A stretch of DNA of 64,000 bases from Bacillota bacterium (GCA_023415655.1 JAEZKD010000125.1:1-64000), one strand, 5' to 3'. Shown: positions 33,792-42,833, counted from the first letter of the stretch. Numbers and translations: made by a program. Notes: a model not told the origin generated them from the letters alone.

Positions 33792-36700
33792 TCGTATCCG
33801 TGTCAATAACGTAAAATATAATTTTGGAACACAGGCGTATGATGACTTTGTTATGAAACCCTTTTGTCATAATACATTGTATGACCTTGCAAATGGTGGT
33901 GGTAAAAGTGTCTTGATGCTGCTGATGCTACAAAATGTTCTTCCAAATTGTACGCTGGATGAAAAACAACCAGTAGAAAAACTGTTTCGTACGGGGGATG
34001 GCAGCCAAACCATCCATTCTTTGATTGAATGGCGATTGGATGAGGAAGATGTTATCAATGGTTATCAGAATATGACCACGGGCTTTTGTGCAAGAAAAGC
34101 AGTACAAAAGGATTCACAAGAGGAGCAGAGGAAGGAAGCTGCCTCCATTGAGTACTTTAACTACTGTATCTTTTATCGTGAGTATAATGAAAATGATATT
34201 ATTAATCTGCCTCTTGTAAAAGATAAGGAACGCATTACCTATACTGGACTGAAAAAGTACTTAAAGGAATTAGAACGTGATAATTCTTTGATTGTACGTA
34301 TTTTTGATGTGAAGCGCGAGTATCAAGCATTTATTAGTAAATATGGATTATATGAGAGTGAATGGGAAATTATTCGTGGAATTAATAAAACGGAAGGTCA
34401 TGTGAGAACCTATTTTGAAACGAATTATAAAACGACACGTAAAGTAATTGAGGATCTATTGATTGAAGAGATTATCCAAAAATCGTTTCAATTAAAGGCT
34501 GCAATCGGTGAAGAGGAATCCATGTCAAAAACCTTACTGGATATCCGAGAAAAACTGATGGAGTTATCTAAGAGAAAGCTAGAGCTAAGTAATTATGATC
34601 GTCAGATGGAGTTGCTTACTAATTTTTCTTTCCGATTAGAGTCGCTGCTCCACGTTTATGAGGAAATGAATACTTGTGAGCAGGATTTAAAGAAGGTATA
34701 TGTACAAGCAATTCACGGAGCAAAGAAAACGCAGCAAAGCTATGACCAGCAAATGCTTCAAATTGAGGAGCTCAATGCAAGTATTGCAGGATACAAAAAG
34801 AAGTTGGAGCAGAGCAAGGTATATCAAAATGAATGTAAGAAAAATCTAGCCTTAAAAGAAATTGAACAACTTTCGAAACAATTGGAATCCTATGAGAAAG
34901 AAAAGAATGGATTATCACATACCCTGTTAGAAAAAGAGTGTATGAATGACTATCTGGAATACTTAAGTGAAAAACAAAAGAGAAATGAAGCTACAGAAGC
35001 CCTTAAAGCCGTTCAGAATAAGAATTCTGATCTGTCAAAGGAGATCGCTTGCTATGTCTACTTTGTTAAGAAATATTGGGATTCATTAACTTTAGAATTA
35101 TCCGCAGAATTAGAAGAGTTGAGGAAAGAACGCCTGCAATTAGAGCTTGCAATCACTAGGGATAAAGAGCGTGAACTAGGACTAGAAAAGGAATTGGCGG
35201 TTATTGATAATCTATTAAAAATGACCAATGAAAAGTCGCTTGAGCTACAAAAGATAATATCAGCAAAGCGCCTAGATGCAGGTATTTTACTACTAGAAGA
35301 AGTTCCAACTACAATTCAAGAAGTAAAATACAGGATTGATGTACTAGAAAAGAATATTTCAATCGGTCAGTTAAAAAAGAAAGAGCTTTTAGAAAAAGAG
35401 AATGCTGTTATCCTTGGTATGGAGAAGGTTAAGTTTACGCTATCTCAGCTGGAGGAAAAACAAGTAGGCGAGCAAGAGTTTTTAGCGAGTTATGCAAAAG
35501 ATAAGCAACGTGCGGAGCAGTTATTAAAGGCCTATGGGAAAACAGAGTATAAGGAGTTGTTAGATGAAATCCATTATAGACTTCGAAAGGCAATTCAACA
35601 GATAGCTTCCTTGAGGCAGGAGTACTCCTTGATTGAAGAAGAGTTGGCTCGCTTAAAACGAGGAGAATACTCCTTGGATGATTCCTTATTGCTATCAGCA
35701 AAAAATTACTTGCAGTCTCGATATCAAGTATCCGTAATGACTGGTATTGAATATTTAAATCAGCAACCGATTGATAATAGAAGTGAGCTACTAAGTAGAG
35801 TTACCTTCCTACCTTATTCCTTGATTATTACACAAGGTTATGAACAATGCTATCAAGATCTTAAGTTATACGGGAAAGAGTTTGATCAAGTTGTCATTCC
35901 AATGATCAATGGGCATGCCATTGATACGAATGAGATATCTTTGGATAACAAAGATATGATGCTTGTGTCAAAAGATCAAAGCTTACTCTATGATGACAAA
36001 CGATTGGAACAAGAGAAATCACAGCTTCATAAACAATTAGAGGAGCTTTCTCACAAAATTAATCGTCTGGAGCAGCAAGAAGTTACGTATTCTGAAGATA
36101 AAGCATATATCCATATCTTTACTACTACTTCTTTAAAGGCGTATCAGAAAATCACGATTGAGAATCAAGAGACAATCTCAAGGTTGATGCAGGAAAAAGA
36201 AAAGGAAAGAATGCTTTATCAAGAATTAGACTTAAGGAGCAAAGAACTATTGGCTTTGGATGATGATATGTCTTCACAATGTAAGGAGTTAGGTCTACTA
36301 AAAGAGAGACTTCAACTCTTAGAGGAATTGACCATTCTGATGAAGCAAGTAGCTGAGTTATCCAAAGAGGAAGGGAATTATCAAAAGAAAGTAAAGCACC
36401 TAATGGAAGAGCTTATGGCTTGTAAAACAGCTTTACTAGGTGATAACAATAAATTACTTCAAGTTCGTCAACAAGAGGATCGTAAGAGGGAACGTCAACT
36501 TGAGCTAGAGCAGTTATGGGAAAATAAATATAAGATGTTCTATCAAGAGGGAAGCTATAAACAACCAAATCTAACAATGGAAGAGATGATACAAAAGCTA
36601 AATGGCTATCTTCAGGTAATGCAGTCCAAATATACGGATTTGGAGGATAAGAATCGTTTGATAAATTCTTATGTCCAAGCAATGAATCGTTGTTTAAAGA

Positions 36701-38202
36701 GTATAGAGAATCGTGGAATGTCAATAGCGAACCTAGAGACCCTGAAAGAGAGCGATTGTCTAAGGGAAACGAAGGAAGAAGAACTCAAAGCACTGCAAAG
36801 TCTACTGAAAGATACGAATACTAAGTATCAAGAGGTGGAACGTCAACTTATTGAGAAAAAAGCAATTTATAGTCGATATGAAGGCATGACGGAACAAGCA
36901 CGAAAGGTTTATGAAGAGAACTTTGGAGCTTATGTTGAACAGCCTATGGACGAAATTGATATAAAAACCTTTGCAAAGGAAGCAGAACAGAAAATAGCGG
37001 CAATACAAATCAAAGAAAAACAGGTTAAGGATGGATTGGTAGAATTATTGCGAACTGTGGATCAGTTTTCCTTTATTGCTAAGGATGTGGAGAGATTACT
37101 TCGTAATCGTGTAACTACGATAGAGGATACAGCATTTGAGGAGTTAGTGGTTTCTCCTTTACAATTGTTGAGCTCTTTTGAACACTTAGAGGCTTCCTGG
37201 TACCGTAATGAAAAAGAGAAGAAAGCAAAATTAGAGGAATTTATATTAAACAAGCAGAAGATGAACCAGTCATTGATTGCCTTGAATGCACATGGATTAG
37301 CACAAGAAATCGAAGCTAGTGTACGAGTACCTCAAACGTTTGAGGAAACTCAAACATTAATTCAATCTCTACTGCAAGTGAACGAATGCTTAGAATTAGA
37401 AAAGAATCGTATTCTAAGTAGTATTAAAGACATGCAAAACATTAAGGACAATTTTGAAAATCAGTGCTTACAACGTTGTATTCATATAAAGACTGAGTTA
37501 GAACGTCTTCCAAAGTTATCTTGTATTACACTCGATAATGAGCAGATCCCAATGATTTCTCTTTCTATTCCTTATGTAAAAGAGGAGTTTTTAAAGGATA
37601 AAATGTCGCAATACATTGATGAAATTGTAAATGGAACCGATGCCTTTTTAGACAGTCAAGAACGGTTAAAGTATATACGCAATGCGTTATCACTTAAAAA
37701 ACTATTTTCTGTCATTGTTACCGATATGAATGCAATAAAATTGAGCCTATATAAAAGAGAGCGTATCAAAGAACAGAGCCGTCATCTTCGTTATGAAGAA
37801 GCAGTTGGTAGTACGGGACAGTCCCAGGGTATTTATACGCAATTTTTAATTGCAATTATTACTTATATCTCCAATGTGAATTCACATCGTCTAGAGGATA
37901 AGGGATTAAGAAAGGTTATCTTTATTGACAATCCATTTGGTGCTGCGAAGGACGTCTATATCTGGGAACCAATCTTTGAATTGTTGGAACAGAATAAGGT
38001 GCAGTTGATTGTACCTGCAAGAGGTACAACACCTGCGATTACAAGTCGATTTGATGTAAATTATATTTTGGGTCAGAAACTAATTAATCAACGTCAGCAG
38101 ACCGTTGTAGTTGATTATCATAGCACCGTAAAGGCTAGAGAGACAGAATTCACTCCTTTGAAGTATGAACAGACAAGTTTCGACCTGTATAGTGGATCGT
38201 AA
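33778..38202 (+). CDS. SMC/MukB/JetC-like coiled-coil ATPase
   Basis: The 1474-residue protein has the SMC plan. The N-terminal head has a P-loop of the form NGGGKS (39-44). Long coiled coil runs from about 260 to 630, a globular hinge-like block from about 632 to 740, coil from about 740 to 1310, then the C-terminal head. The signature region reads GSTGQSQG (1344-1351). Walker B is VIFIDNPFG, with Asp1384 followed by Asn1385 where most SMC ATPases have the catalytic Glu. GTG 33778 follows AAGGAGG and overlaps the MukE/JetB-like gene by 14 bases. It would form the DNA-embracing motor of a Wadjet- or MksB-like condensin. The fold is clear; the biological role is inference. Confidence 0.85.
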   Translation: MPHINRIRVNNVKYNFGTQAYDDFVMKPFCHNTLYDLANGGGKSVLMLLMLQNVLPNCTLDEKQPVEKLFRTGDGSQTIHSLIEWRLDEEDVINGYQNMTTGFCARKAVQKDSQEEQRKEAASIEYFNYCIFYREYNENDIINLPLVKDKERITYTGLKKYLKELERDNSLIVRIFDVKREYQAFISKYGLYESEWEIIRGINKTEGHVRTYFETNYKTTRKVIEDLLIEEIIQKSFQLKAAIGEEESMSKTLLDIREKLMELSKRKLELSNYDRQMELLTNFSFRLESLLHVYEEMNTCEQDLKKVYVQAIHGAKKTQQSYDQQMLQIEELNASIAGYKKKLEQSKVYQNECKKNLALKEIEQLSKQLESYEKEKNGLSHTLLEKECMNDYLEYLSEKQKRNEATEALKAVQNKNSDLSKEIACYVYFVKKYWDSLTLELSAELEELRKERLQLELAITRDKERELGLEKELAVIDNLLKMTNEKSLELQKIISAKRLDAGILLLEEVPTTIQEVKYRIDVLEKNISIGQLKKKELLEKENAVILGMEKVKFTLSQLEEKQVGEQEFLASYAKDKQRAEQLLKAYGKTEYKELLDEIHYRLRKAIQQIASLRQEYSLIEEELARLKRGEYSLDDSLLLSAKNYLQSRYQVSVMTGIEYLNQQPIDNRSELLSRVTFLPYSLIITQGYEQCYQDLKLYGKEFDQVVIPMINGHAIDTNEISLDNKDMMLVSKDQSLLYDDKRLEQEKSQLHKQLEELSHKINRLEQQEVTYSEDKAYIHIFTTTSLKAYQKITIENQETISRLMQEKEKERMLYQELDLRSKELLALDDDMSSQCKELGLLKERLQLLEELTILMKQVAELSKEEGNYQKKVKHLMEELMACKTALLGDNNKLLQVRQQEDRKRERQLELEQLWENKYKMFYQEGSYKQPNLTMEEMIQKLNGYLQVMQSKYTDLEDKNRLINSYVQAMNRCLKSIENRGMSIANLETLKESDCLRETKEEELKALQSLLKDTNTKYQEVERQLIEKKAIYSRYEGMTEQARKVYEENFGAYVEQPMDEIDIKTFAKEAEQKIAAIQIKEKQVKDGLVELLRTVDQFSFIAKDVERLLRNRVTTIEDTAFEELVVSPLQLLSSFEHLEASWYRNEKEKKAKLEEFILNKQKMNQSLIALNAHGLAQEIEASVRVPQTFEETQTLIQSLLQVNECLELEKNRILSSIKDMQNIKDNFENQCLQRCIHIKTELERLPKLSCITLDNEQIPMISLSIPYVKEEFLKDKMSQYIDEIVNGTDAFLDSQERLKYIRNALSLKKLFSVIVTDMNAIKLSLYKRERIKEQSRHLRYEEAVGSTGQSQGIYTQFLIAIITYISNVNSHRLEDKGLRKVIFIDNPFGAAKDVYIWEPIFELLEQNKVQLIVPARGTTPAITSRFDVNYILGQKLINQRQQTVVVDYHSTVKARETEFTPLKYEQTSFDLYSGS

Positions 38203-38274
38203 CGTTTTACTTGTGAAATAAGTCTTGTAATGTTAAGATGAGAGAAAAGAATGATCTGGAAGGAAGGGGAGCAT

Positions 38275-38994
38275 ATGCTTCAGTTGATTCATGTTCAAAA
38301 ATCGTATCAAAAACATAAAGTAGTGGATGATTTATCGTTCTCTATACAACCAGGTGAAATCGTAGGCTTTATCGGCCCAAATGGAGCAGGAAAATCAACG
38401 ACAGTATCTATGATTGCAACCCTAGTCCGACCAGATGAGGGTGAAATTCTTTTCCATGGTGAAAGTATTGTGAAGCATCCAGAACGAATCCGAAAAAGTC
38501 TTGGATTCGTTCCTCAGGATATCGCATTGTATGAGTCTTTGACAGGATATGATAATCTACGTTTTTGGGCTAATGCATATCATGTGGATTCTAAACTTAT
38601 GAAAGAGCGTATGAGTAAAGTTTGTGAAATGATTGGTTTTACAAAGGAGCTCTTAAAGAAAAAAGTGAAAAACTATTCTGGGGGAATGAAGCGAAGATTG
38701 AATATTGGAGTTGCATTGTTACATTGTCCCGAGCTTGTTATCTTAGATGAACCTACGGTTGGTATTGATATTCAATCAAGAAAGCAAATCTTAGATGCAA
38801 TTAGAAAACTAAAAGATGAAGGAACGGCTATTATCTATATTGGACATTACATGGAGGAGGTTTCAACTCTTTGTGATCGTGTTATCATGATGAATCAGGG
38901 GAAATGCTTGCTCAATGCAAAGCTACCAGAGGCGTTAAGGATGCAAGGGAAAACCTATACTTTGGAGCAATTATATGAGCAAGTAAATAGTTAG
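38275..38994 (+). CDS. orphan ABC transporter ATP-binding protein
   Basis: The 239-residue ATPase has Walker A GPNGAGKST, signature YSGGMKRRL, Walker B LVILDEPTVGID and switch His in IIYIGHYMEEVSTL. The type is that of ABC-2 exporters (CcmA/DrrA-like). It starts at ATG 38275 behind GGAAGGGGAG; the frame extends to 38251. No permease gene lies on either side within the window: upstream is the SMC-like gene (72 bp) and downstream a TPR/AAA-like gene. It may therefore pair with a permease elsewhere or act without one. A weak TTGTGA-17-TAAGAT promoter may precede it, so it may be independent of the condensin operon. Confidence 0.9.
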   Translation: MLQLIHVQKSYQKHKVVDDLSFSIQPGEIVGFIGPNGAGKSTTVSMIATLVRPDEGEILFHGESIVKHPERIRKSLGFVPQDIALYESLTGYDNLRFWANAYHVDSKLMKERMSKVCEMIGFTKELLKKKVKNYSGGMKRRLNIGVALLHCPELVILDEPTVGIDIQSRKQILDAIRKLKDEGTAIIYIGHYMEEVSTLCDRVIMMNQGKCLLNAKLPEALRMQGKTYTLEQLYEQVNS

Positions 38995-39092
38995 ATACAT
39001 CTTATCACGAACTAAGAGGACATCCATGCTTAGAAAGACCACTAAGAGTATTCCTTATTCTTGGTGAAAATAGTTGTTGTGGGGGAACAAGA

Positions 39093-41240
39093 ATGGAAAA
39101 ATATAAGACTATCGTTCAAATTGAAAAGATAAAAAAATGTTTAGAAGAAGGAAAATGCACCGAAGCACTAGAGGTTGCGGAAAAGGTTGATAAAAAGAGA
39201 ATAAAAAATGTATCTGATTTAGGAATTGTTGCAGAAAGCTACTTTCAAAATCAACGATATGAAACAGCCAAAGAACTTTTTTTAAGAATTTATGAAAAGA
39301 GTCGCTCTAGAAGAGTAGTTGCGCAATTGGTTCATTTGTCCATTCGATTGGAGGAGATCAATGAGGCAGAGGACTATTTGGAGGAATTCATTGAAATCGC
39401 CCCTTTGGATTTTTATCAGTACATATTTCGTTATAGTATTGATAAGTTAAAGAAGATGCCTCTGGTGAAACTAATTGAAGACCTCGAAGAGCTTAAGAAA
39501 GCAGAATATATTGAGAGTTGGGCTTATGAACTTGCGAAACTGTATCATAAGGCTGGCTTAAAGGATAGATGCATTGCAGAATGTAACGATATTATTCTTT
39601 GGTTTGGGGAAGGGGATTATGTGGAACGTGCAAGAGCACTTAGAGCATATTATCTAGGTGAATTAGATCCTACCCTTTTTACAGAAGAAAAAGAAGTTAT
39701 AAAAAAGAAACAAGAACCAAAAGAAGTAGAAAAGCAAGAGGCTGAAGGCATGGAATCAATAGCCGTAGAGAATTCTTCTGAGGATGAAGTGGAAAAAGAT
39801 GATGATATGAATGAAGAGTTTCCACCAGATACTATGAATTATCAGGAAAGTCATGACACCATGAATTCGGAGGATATGGAAGAAGTTTTATTACATGATG
39901 ATACAAATAATGATTCTAAGATGATATCTATGTCAACTGACGAGGAAGATGAGATTAGTTTGGCAGTTGCTCAGGTGATTGATCAGATATTTGAGGGCAA
40001 TGGTATAGAAAATAGTCCTGAAGCAGAAACTCAAAGTAAAGAAGAAAGTGAATGGGAAGTAAATAAAGTTCAGAATCAAGAGGCAATTAATGCAGCAGAT
40101 ACTCAGAGTGAGGAACAACAGAGTATCAATTCCATCTCTGTAGATAGTATAAATGAAGATAGAATAAATGAAGATAGTATAAAAGAAGATAATATAAAAG
40201 AAGATAGTATAGAAACGAGAGCTCAAAGTCAGGATGATGAGAACTCAGAAGAACGATATAGTCATGAGAAAGAAGATACGTTATTAAGCTCACTAGATGC
40301 TCCAGAGAAAGACAGTAGGGTACAACAAAATATTTCCTCTGAAGACTTTAAAGAGAATGAAAAAATAGAAGACATCTCTAATAACGAAGAACACAAGCAA
40401 TCCATGCAAAAAAAACTACAGAAAAAGATTCAGTTAAAGGCGATAACCAATGAACAGTTGCTTGGTGAGGAAGCTGAGGATTTATTATCCTACCTTCAAC
40501 AAAGACAAATTAATCTTGCTGATATCTTTGGATATTTTGTGCGAAATGAGTCGGTGCAAAAACAATTAGTACGAAGTATTGATCAAGCATTAGCACAAAA
40601 AAGTAGTAGCATCAATCTAATTATAACTGGTGAAGAAAAGAGTGGAAAAACAAGACTTAGTAAATGCATTGCTAAATTGCTGTATCGAATGAATTTGGTA
40701 GCATCCACTAAGGTAGCATTAGTGGATGGAGAAAAATTAAATTCCATTCCTATGTTATCCAAAAAAGAGCAGCTATCAGATTGTGTTATGGTAATTGAAC
40801 GTGCTGGAAGAATGACCAAGGACACCATTCGAACTCTAATCAAGTTAAGGGAAGAGCTACATGGGCATGTTGTAATTATTTTAGAGGATACTAGAGAAAA
40901 TATAAATCATTTGTTAAGAGAGAATTCTTTCATGAATGGTGTATTTAATAATCGAATTCATCTTCCTAAGTATACGTTAGAGGATTATATGGGCTTTGCG
41001 TATGATTATATTAGCGAGAAAGAGTTTGAGATTGAAAGAGAAGCCTACATTGCATTGCAAAATGATTTCTCAACTTTAATGATGAAAAAAAGAGAAAATA
41101 CATTGACTGCAATTTTCTCTTGTCTTGATCAAATTATGTGTAAAACTGAAAAACGAAGTGCGGCAAATTTGAAAACTATGACCGAAACAGGTCAGTTTGG
41201 AATTGCTGAACTTATGGTAATTAAAAAAGAAGATCTTTAA
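39093..41240 (+). CDS. TPR, acidic linker and AAA-like NTPase protein, function unknown
   Basis: The 715-residue protein has three parts. Residues 1-200 form tetratricopeptide-like helices (DLGIVAESYFQNQRYETAKELFLRIYEKS). Residues about 205-440 are disordered and very acidic, including a tandem 5-residue repeat of the form S-I-x-E-D encoded by 15-bp units at 40146-40216. Residues about 440-715 resemble an AAA-type NTPase, with P-loop GEEKSGKTR (LIITGEEKSGKTRLSKCIAKLL), a Walker B-like CVMVIERAGRM and a sensor-like VVIILEDTRE. The AAA domain lacks a canonical DE Walker B, so hydrolysis is uncertain. It has no membrane segment. It converges on a small gene with overlapping stop codons. I cannot name its function. 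Confidence 0.8.
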   Translation: MEKYKTIVQIEKIKKCLEEGKCTEALEVAEKVDKKRIKNVSDLGIVAESYFQNQRYETAKELFLRIYEKSRSRRVVAQLVHLSIRLEEINEAEDYLEEFIEIAPLDFYQYIFRYSIDKLKKMPLVKLIEDLEELKKAEYIESWAYELAKLYHKAGLKDRCIAECNDIILWFGEGDYVERARALRAYYLGELDPTLFTEEKEVIKKKQEPKEVEKQEAEGMESIAVENSSEDEVEKDDDMNEEFPPDTMNYQESHDTMNSEDMEEVLLHDDTNNDSKMISMSTDEEDEISLAVAQVIDQIFEGNGIENSPEAETQSKEESEWEVNKVQNQEAINAADTQSEEQQSINSISVDSINEDRINEDSIKEDNIKEDSIETRAQSQDDENSEERYSHEKEDTLLSSLDAPEKDSRVQQNISSEDFKENEKIEDISNNEEHKQSMQKKLQKKIQLKAITNEQLLGEEAEDLLSYLQQRQINLADIFGYFVRNESVQKQLVRSIDQALAQKSSSINLIITGEEKSGKTRLSKCIAKLLYRMNLVASTKVALVDGEKLNSIPMLSKKEQLSDCVMVIERAGRMTKDTIRTLIKLREELHGHVVIILEDTRENINHLLRENSFMNGVFNNRIHLPKYTLEDYMGFAYDYISEKEFEIEREAYIALQNDFSTLMMKKRENTLTAIFSCLDQIMCKTEKRSAANLKTMTETGQFGIAELMVIKKEDL
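40146..40216 (+). repeat. 15-bp in-frame tandem repeat
   Basis: Four full units and one partial unit of AGTATAAAWGAAGAT-type sequence lie inside the acidic linker of the TPR/AAA-like gene. They encode S/R/N-I-N/K-E-D pentapeptides. Such repeats change copy number by slippage without breaking the frame. Confidence 0.85.
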
Positions 41241-41578
41241 ATTTTGAATTTTAATCGAATATCATTTTTTAGCCTTTGCCCTCCCTTAGATTCTACATTT
41301 TTTGAAATATTAAGTATGTAGGATTCATTCTGGGCATAGGCTTCCAATGGCTCAATTTCAATACAATTATTAATTGCATCATAACGAATCGCTGTTTTTA
41401 ATGGGGATTCGTTTGTTGTTGTTACGTAAAGATTCATATTATTCACTGTGGCTGGATTCAATGGTGCAGTGAATTTAATTTTCCATAAGAAATTTCCAGT
41501 TTTATATTTCATGTCTTGCTTGACGAGAGTCTCAGTACCGCCAGACATAGATTCGATTTGGATATAATTTGACGCCAT
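41237..41578 (-). CDS. small Ig-like beta-sandwich protein
   Basis: The 113-residue protein has no signal peptide and reads as a single bacterial Ig-like (SbsA-type) domain: FLWKIKFTAPLNPATVNNMNLYVTTTNESPL followed by EIEPLEAYAQNESYILNISKNVESKGGQRLKNDIRLKFKI. In other proteins this domain occurs as repeats in surface proteins; here it stands alone and is apparently cytoplasmic. I start it at ATG 41578, behind GAGGTGATTCT; the frame extends to 41599. Its stop overlaps that of the converging TPR/AAA-like gene by four bases. The function is unknown. Confidence 0.75.
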   Translation of the reverse strand: MASNYIQIESMSGGTETLVKQDMKYKTGNFLWKIKFTAPLNPATVNNMNLYVTTTNESPLKTAIRYDAINNCIEIEPLEAYAQNESYILNISKNVESKGGQRLKNDIRLKFKI

Positions 41579-41668
41579 AGAATCACCTCGCATTCTCATG
41601 TATTTTGGATTATTATACTATATTTTTAAGCTTTTTAAAACTATATTTGCAAGAAAGAAGGACTTTTT

Positions 41669-42244
41669 ATGGAAAAAGTACAATTTAAACCAGGGAATAT
41701 GTTGTATCCACTGCCAGCAGTTATGGTGAGCTGTTGTGATGAAAAAGGGAACAATAATATTATAACAGTTGCTTGGTGCGGAACTGTATGTACAAATCCA
41801 CCTATGGTTTCCGTTTCTATACGACCAGAACGTTACTCTTATGAGCTAATAAAGAATACAAAAGAGTTTGTAATAAATCTAACAACGGAAGAGCTTGTCA
41901 AGGCATGTGATTACTGTGGAGTTCGATCAGGAAGGGATGTGGACAAATTCAAAGAGATGCATTTGACACCAGTTAAGGGAACACAAGTAAATGCACCGAT
42001 CATTGAGGAATCTCCAGTTAACATTGAATGTAGATTAAGAGAAATCATATCTCTTGGCTCTCATGATATGTTTTTAGCTGATGTTGTAGCAGTCAATGTT
42101 AGCAAACAATTCTTTGCAGAGAACGGCAAATTTGAGTTAAATGAAGCCAAGCCAGTTGTATATTCTCATGGTCAGTACTATGGGATTGGTAATCTCCTTG
42201 GTTCCTTTGGTTATTCTGTACGGAAGAAAAAAAAGAAGAAATAA
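41669..42244 (+). CDS. flavin reductase-like FMN-binding protein
   Basis: The 191-residue protein belongs to the split-barrel flavin reductase/flavoredoxin family. VMVSCCDEKGNNNIITVAWCGTVCTNPPMVSVSIRPERYSYELIKNTKEFVINL is the canonical N-terminal signature with the FMN-contacting T-CTNPPM-S-S segment. CGVRSGRDVDKFKEMHLTP is the next conserved block. The C-terminus is a lysine run (RKKKKKK). ATG 41669 follows AGAAAGAAGG. Such proteins transfer electrons through FMN or reduce it for partner enzymes. The neighbours do not reveal the partner. Confidence 0.88.
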   Translation: MEKVQFKPGNMLYPLPAVMVSCCDEKGNNNIITVAWCGTVCTNPPMVSVSIRPERYSYELIKNTKEFVINLTTEELVKACDYCGVRSGRDVDKFKEMHLTPVKGTQVNAPIIEESPVNIECRLREIISLGSHDMFLADVVAVNVSKQFFAENGKFELNEAKPVVYSHGQYYGIGNLLGSFGYSVRKKKKKK

Positions 42245-42255
42245 TGGAGGGAGAT

Positions 42256-42762
42256 ATGATCAGCAAAAATATTGTGCTCATTGGAATGCCAGGAGCGGGG
42301 AAAAGTACTATTGGTGTTATACTAGCGAAAGTGTTAGGATATCAGTTTATTGATACAGATTTACTCATACAAAAGAGGGAAAAGCGATTACTCAAAGATA
42401 TTATAAAAGAAGATGGATTGGAACGTTTTATTCAAATTGAGAATGAAGTCAATGCATCTTTGACGACCACTCAATCCATAATTGCAACCGGGGGAAGTGT
42501 CATTTATGGAAAAGAGGCAATGGAGCATCTTCGTGAAATTGGTACTATTGTTTATCTAAAACTCACCTATCGTACCATTAGTATGCGATTGGGAAATATA
42601 CGTCAAAGAGGAGTCGTATTGAAGGAAGGTCAAGATCTGGCTGGACTTTATGAGGAGCGTTGTCCTTTATATGAAAAATATGCAGATTTTGTAGTAGATT
42701 GTGAAAATATGGATATGGAATCAGCTATGGAGATGATACTTCAAAAGCTAAACGGGAAGTAG
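42256..42762 (+). CDS. shikimate kinase-like protein, substrate residues altered
   Basis: The 168-residue P-loop kinase resembles AroK. I see GMPGAGKSTIG (10-20), FIDTD with the two Asp residues, ATGGSV, and ERCPLYEKYAD with the conserved shikimate-contacting Arg. Two deviations stand out: the FR--E motif that supplies the shikimate-binding Arg reads FIQIE (Ile59), and the GGG loop is shortened to GG. Either substrate binding has drifted or it is a shikimate-kinase homologue with another role. I start it at ATG 42256, behind GGAGGGA; ATG 42244 is an alternative that overlaps the preceding stop codon. No other aromatic-pathway gene is nearby. Confidence 0.8.
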   Translation: MISKNIVLIGMPGAGKSTIGVILAKVLGYQFIDTDLLIQKREKRLLKDIIKEDGLERFIQIENEVNASLTTTQSIIATGGSVIYGKEAMEHLREIGTIVYLKLTYRTISMRLGNIRQRGVVLKEGQDLAGLYEERCPLYEKYADFVVDCENMDMESAMEMILQKLNGK

Positions 42763-42833
42763 AATGGATGTTCTCTTTCTGGCTTAAGTACGTTTAAATA
42801 TAGTTAATATCAGTGTTTTGGGTTAAAAAATCA

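Noticed and set aside
39026..39067. A 13-codon open frame with GAGG upstream, before the TPR/AAA-like gene, as a leader peptide
   Set aside because: No terminator/antiterminator structure or codon run that would make an attenuator is visible; it is probably chance.
40146..40216. Short regular repeats that could suggest a CRISPR or regulatory array
   Set aside because: The units are directly adjacent without spacers, are 15 bp, keep the reading frame, and encode a pentapeptide repeat in a disordered acidic linker.
39093..41240. The TPR/AAA-like protein as the missing JetD nuclease of the condensin operon
   Set aside because: It has no Toprim-like acidic motif or DUF3322/DUF2220-like region, it has a nucleotide-binding P-loop instead, and an unrelated ABC ATPase gene intervenes.
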